A stretch of 13,642 bases of DNA. It comes from an uncultured Clostridia bacterium (GTDB lineage Bacteria > Bacillota > Clostridia > Saccharofermentanales > Saccharofermentanaceae). The notes beneath the pieces were generated by a model, which was not told the DNA's origin, searched no databases, and saw only the letters and a program-made list of their open reading frames with translations. This document shows, one piece after another, positions 12,591-13,642 of this stretch. The DNA lies in the NCBI GenBank assembly GCA_946405115.1, contig CAMJGB010000024.1, forward strand, positions 1 to 13,642, in the 5' to 3' direction. A program made the translations under genes and the position numbers. The stretch's first letter is position 1, and each line of letters starts with the position of its first letter.

Positions 12591-13642
12591 ATGAACGAAA
12601 AGAAGCCCGTATCTATTTTAGGTGTAATAGCATTAATCCTATCAATTATTGGTTGTACTGCACTAATTGGACTAATTCTTGCGATTGTTGATTTGAAGAA
12701 GGACGATGGTAAAAACAAACTCCTCTCAAAGATTTCTTTGGGAATATGTGGTCTTTGGTTAATCATTATGATATTTGCAAGTATTGGCAGACGTAATAGA
12801 GTAGAGACCACAGAAACTTCAGAAACGGCTATTGTTGCTGTTTCCGAAACTACAGTTGAGGAGACATCCGCAGAGACAACAGAATCATCGGAAGAGTCAT
12901 TGGTGATTGATCTTGTTGCAGGAGAATTGGGCGAATATGGCGATGTAGTTGTCCTCGGTGCAAATACAGAGTTCCCAGATACGAATTATTGTTATGTGGT
13001 TCCGGCTGGAACATATAATGTTACCAATGTTGGTGATTATATGACTCAGGTGGATATCGTTAGAAACGAGTTGGCAACTGAAGTTGATTCTGATGGAAAT
13101 GAATATGAGTATTGGGCTGAAGCAACTCCTTATATGATTGATGTTGGTGCAACAGAAGTAATAACGATTGATGCAGGGTGGTTTATAGAGATTGAAGAGC
13201 CTACTCATTTGTCGCTTGAGTCAGTTGGTTCTACAACTCCGCAGAATTTGATTCTTCCTGTGACTACAGACGCAATCAGTAATACAGGTACGGTAAGTAT
13301 TGATGATTATCTGATTCTTTTGGATTCTGCATTAAGTGGCGCTTTCGGTGAAAACTATACTATCGAATATGAGGATGGTTTCATTAATGTATCTGTTTGG
13401 CAGGATGGTGTTGCTCAAGGTGCTGCATTAGCCGCCTCTGGAGATCAGTCAAGCTTGGAAAGCTGGAATTACATGGTTTCAGGCATTCAGGTAATGGCTG
13501 AAAACATTACTAGTGATTTAAGTAATGTTGAGGCTGATGGTGTAGATCTCGGTGGTCGCCGTATCATTAAAAAAAATGATCAGACTCCTGAGAACACATT
13601 GCTTACATTCTTGGATGATACAGTGGTCTTTAGTGCAGTTCA
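12591..13642 (+). CDS. Membrane-anchored surface protein, N-terminal 350 codons (runs off the window)
   Basis: The frame is open from ATG 12591 to the window end, with GGGAGG (12577-12582) eight bases upstream. Residues 7-33 and 46-66 are two membrane spans in a DUF4190-like arrangement, with a charged loop KKDDGKNK between them. A Glu/Thr/Ser-rich linker (71-103) resembles the linker of the GH16 lipoprotein. The next region (about 110-210) contains repeated beta-strand patterns such as CYVVPAGTYNVTN and ATPYMIDVGATEVITIDAG, suggesting a beta-sandwich. A second domain (about 215-350) has SIDDYLILLDSAL and ends NTLLTFLDDTVVFS. I do not recognise a characterised function; a surface or sensing role is only suggested by the layout. 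Codon use is more A/T-rich than in genes to the left, compatible with transfer. No stop is reached. Confidence 0.75.
   Translation, partial: MNEKKPVSILGVIALILSIIGCTALIGLILAIVDLKKDDGKNKLLSKISLGICGLWLIIMIFASIGRRNRVETTETSETAIVAVSETTVEETSAETTESSEESLVIDLVAGELGEYGDVVVLGANTEFPDTNYCYVVPAGTYNVTNVGDYMTQVDIVRNELATEVDSDGNEYEYWAEATPYMIDVGATEVITIDAGWFIEIEEPTHLSLESVGSTTPQNLILPVTTDAISNTGTVSIDDYLILLDSALSGAFGENYTIEYEDGFINVSVWQDGVAQGAALAASGDQSSLESWNYMVSGIQVMAENITSDLSNVEADGVDLGGRRIIKKNDQTPENTLLTFLDDTVVFSAV

Noticed and set aside
12560..13208. Minus-strand open frames opposite the last gene
   Set aside because: The plus-strand frame is open for 350 codons with a good ribosome binding site and membrane spans; the minus-strand frames are shorter and have no support.

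Overview
The window reads as chromosomal DNA of a Gram-positive bacterium of the Bacillota, most likely an anaerobic gut or rumen Clostridia. This is inferred from several features. AGGAGG-type ribosome binding sites precede most genes. There is a YczE-type membrane protein, a DesK/NarL-type two-component pair beside an ABC-2 exporter of the LnrLMN type, a lipoprotein GH16 glucanase with a Glu/Thr-rich linker, and a tRNA-Ser(GCU) that resembles the Bacillus one and encodes its CCA end. No species can be named from the sequence alone.

Layout. (1) 1-156 is the 3' end of a HAD-family hydrolase. It is followed by a DUF2130 coiled-coil protein with a nuclease-like core (181-1392). (2) 1389-2081 is a YczE-like membrane protein on the minus strand. 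It is convergent with the DUF2130 gene (4-base overlap) and divergent from a GT-C type membrane glycosyltransferase (2158-4020) that probably starts at a TTG. (3) 4032-4649 is an unrecognised three-helix membrane protein on the minus strand. (4) 4800-9873 is a five-gene plus-strand cluster: ABC ATPase, two ABC-2 permeases, DesK-like histidine kinase, NarL-like response regulator. The gene set matches sense-and-export modules such as Bacillus LnrJK-LnrLMN. Upstream of the ATPase lies a perfect palindrome that may be the response-regulator operator. (5) 9912-10952 is a secreted GH16 lipoprotein (laminarinase type) with a likely promoter of its own inside the regulator gene. (6) 10956-12092 is a minus-strand SLC13/CitMHS-type anion permease, convergent with the GH16 gene. 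(7) 12192-12282 is tRNA-Ser(GCU), followed by about 300 non-coding bases with short direct repeats, a strong terminator hairpin and a promoter. (8) 12591 to the window end is the first 350 codons of an envelope protein with visibly more A/T-rich codon use than the genes to the left.

The clearest functional unit is the ABC exporter/two-component module, probably autoregulated and responding to a membrane-active compound. The glycosyltransferase, GH16 enzyme and last gene are all envelope or surface functions. The DNA downstream of the tRNA has some marks of an integration site, but no integrase or second attachment site is visible. I found no CRISPR array, transposase or rRNA. Most genes belong to known families. 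The least explained items are the 205-residue membrane protein, the 3' flank of the tRNA, the last gene, and two genes (histidine kinase and anion permease) that have a consensus -10 hexamer directly before the start codon and no ribosome binding site.
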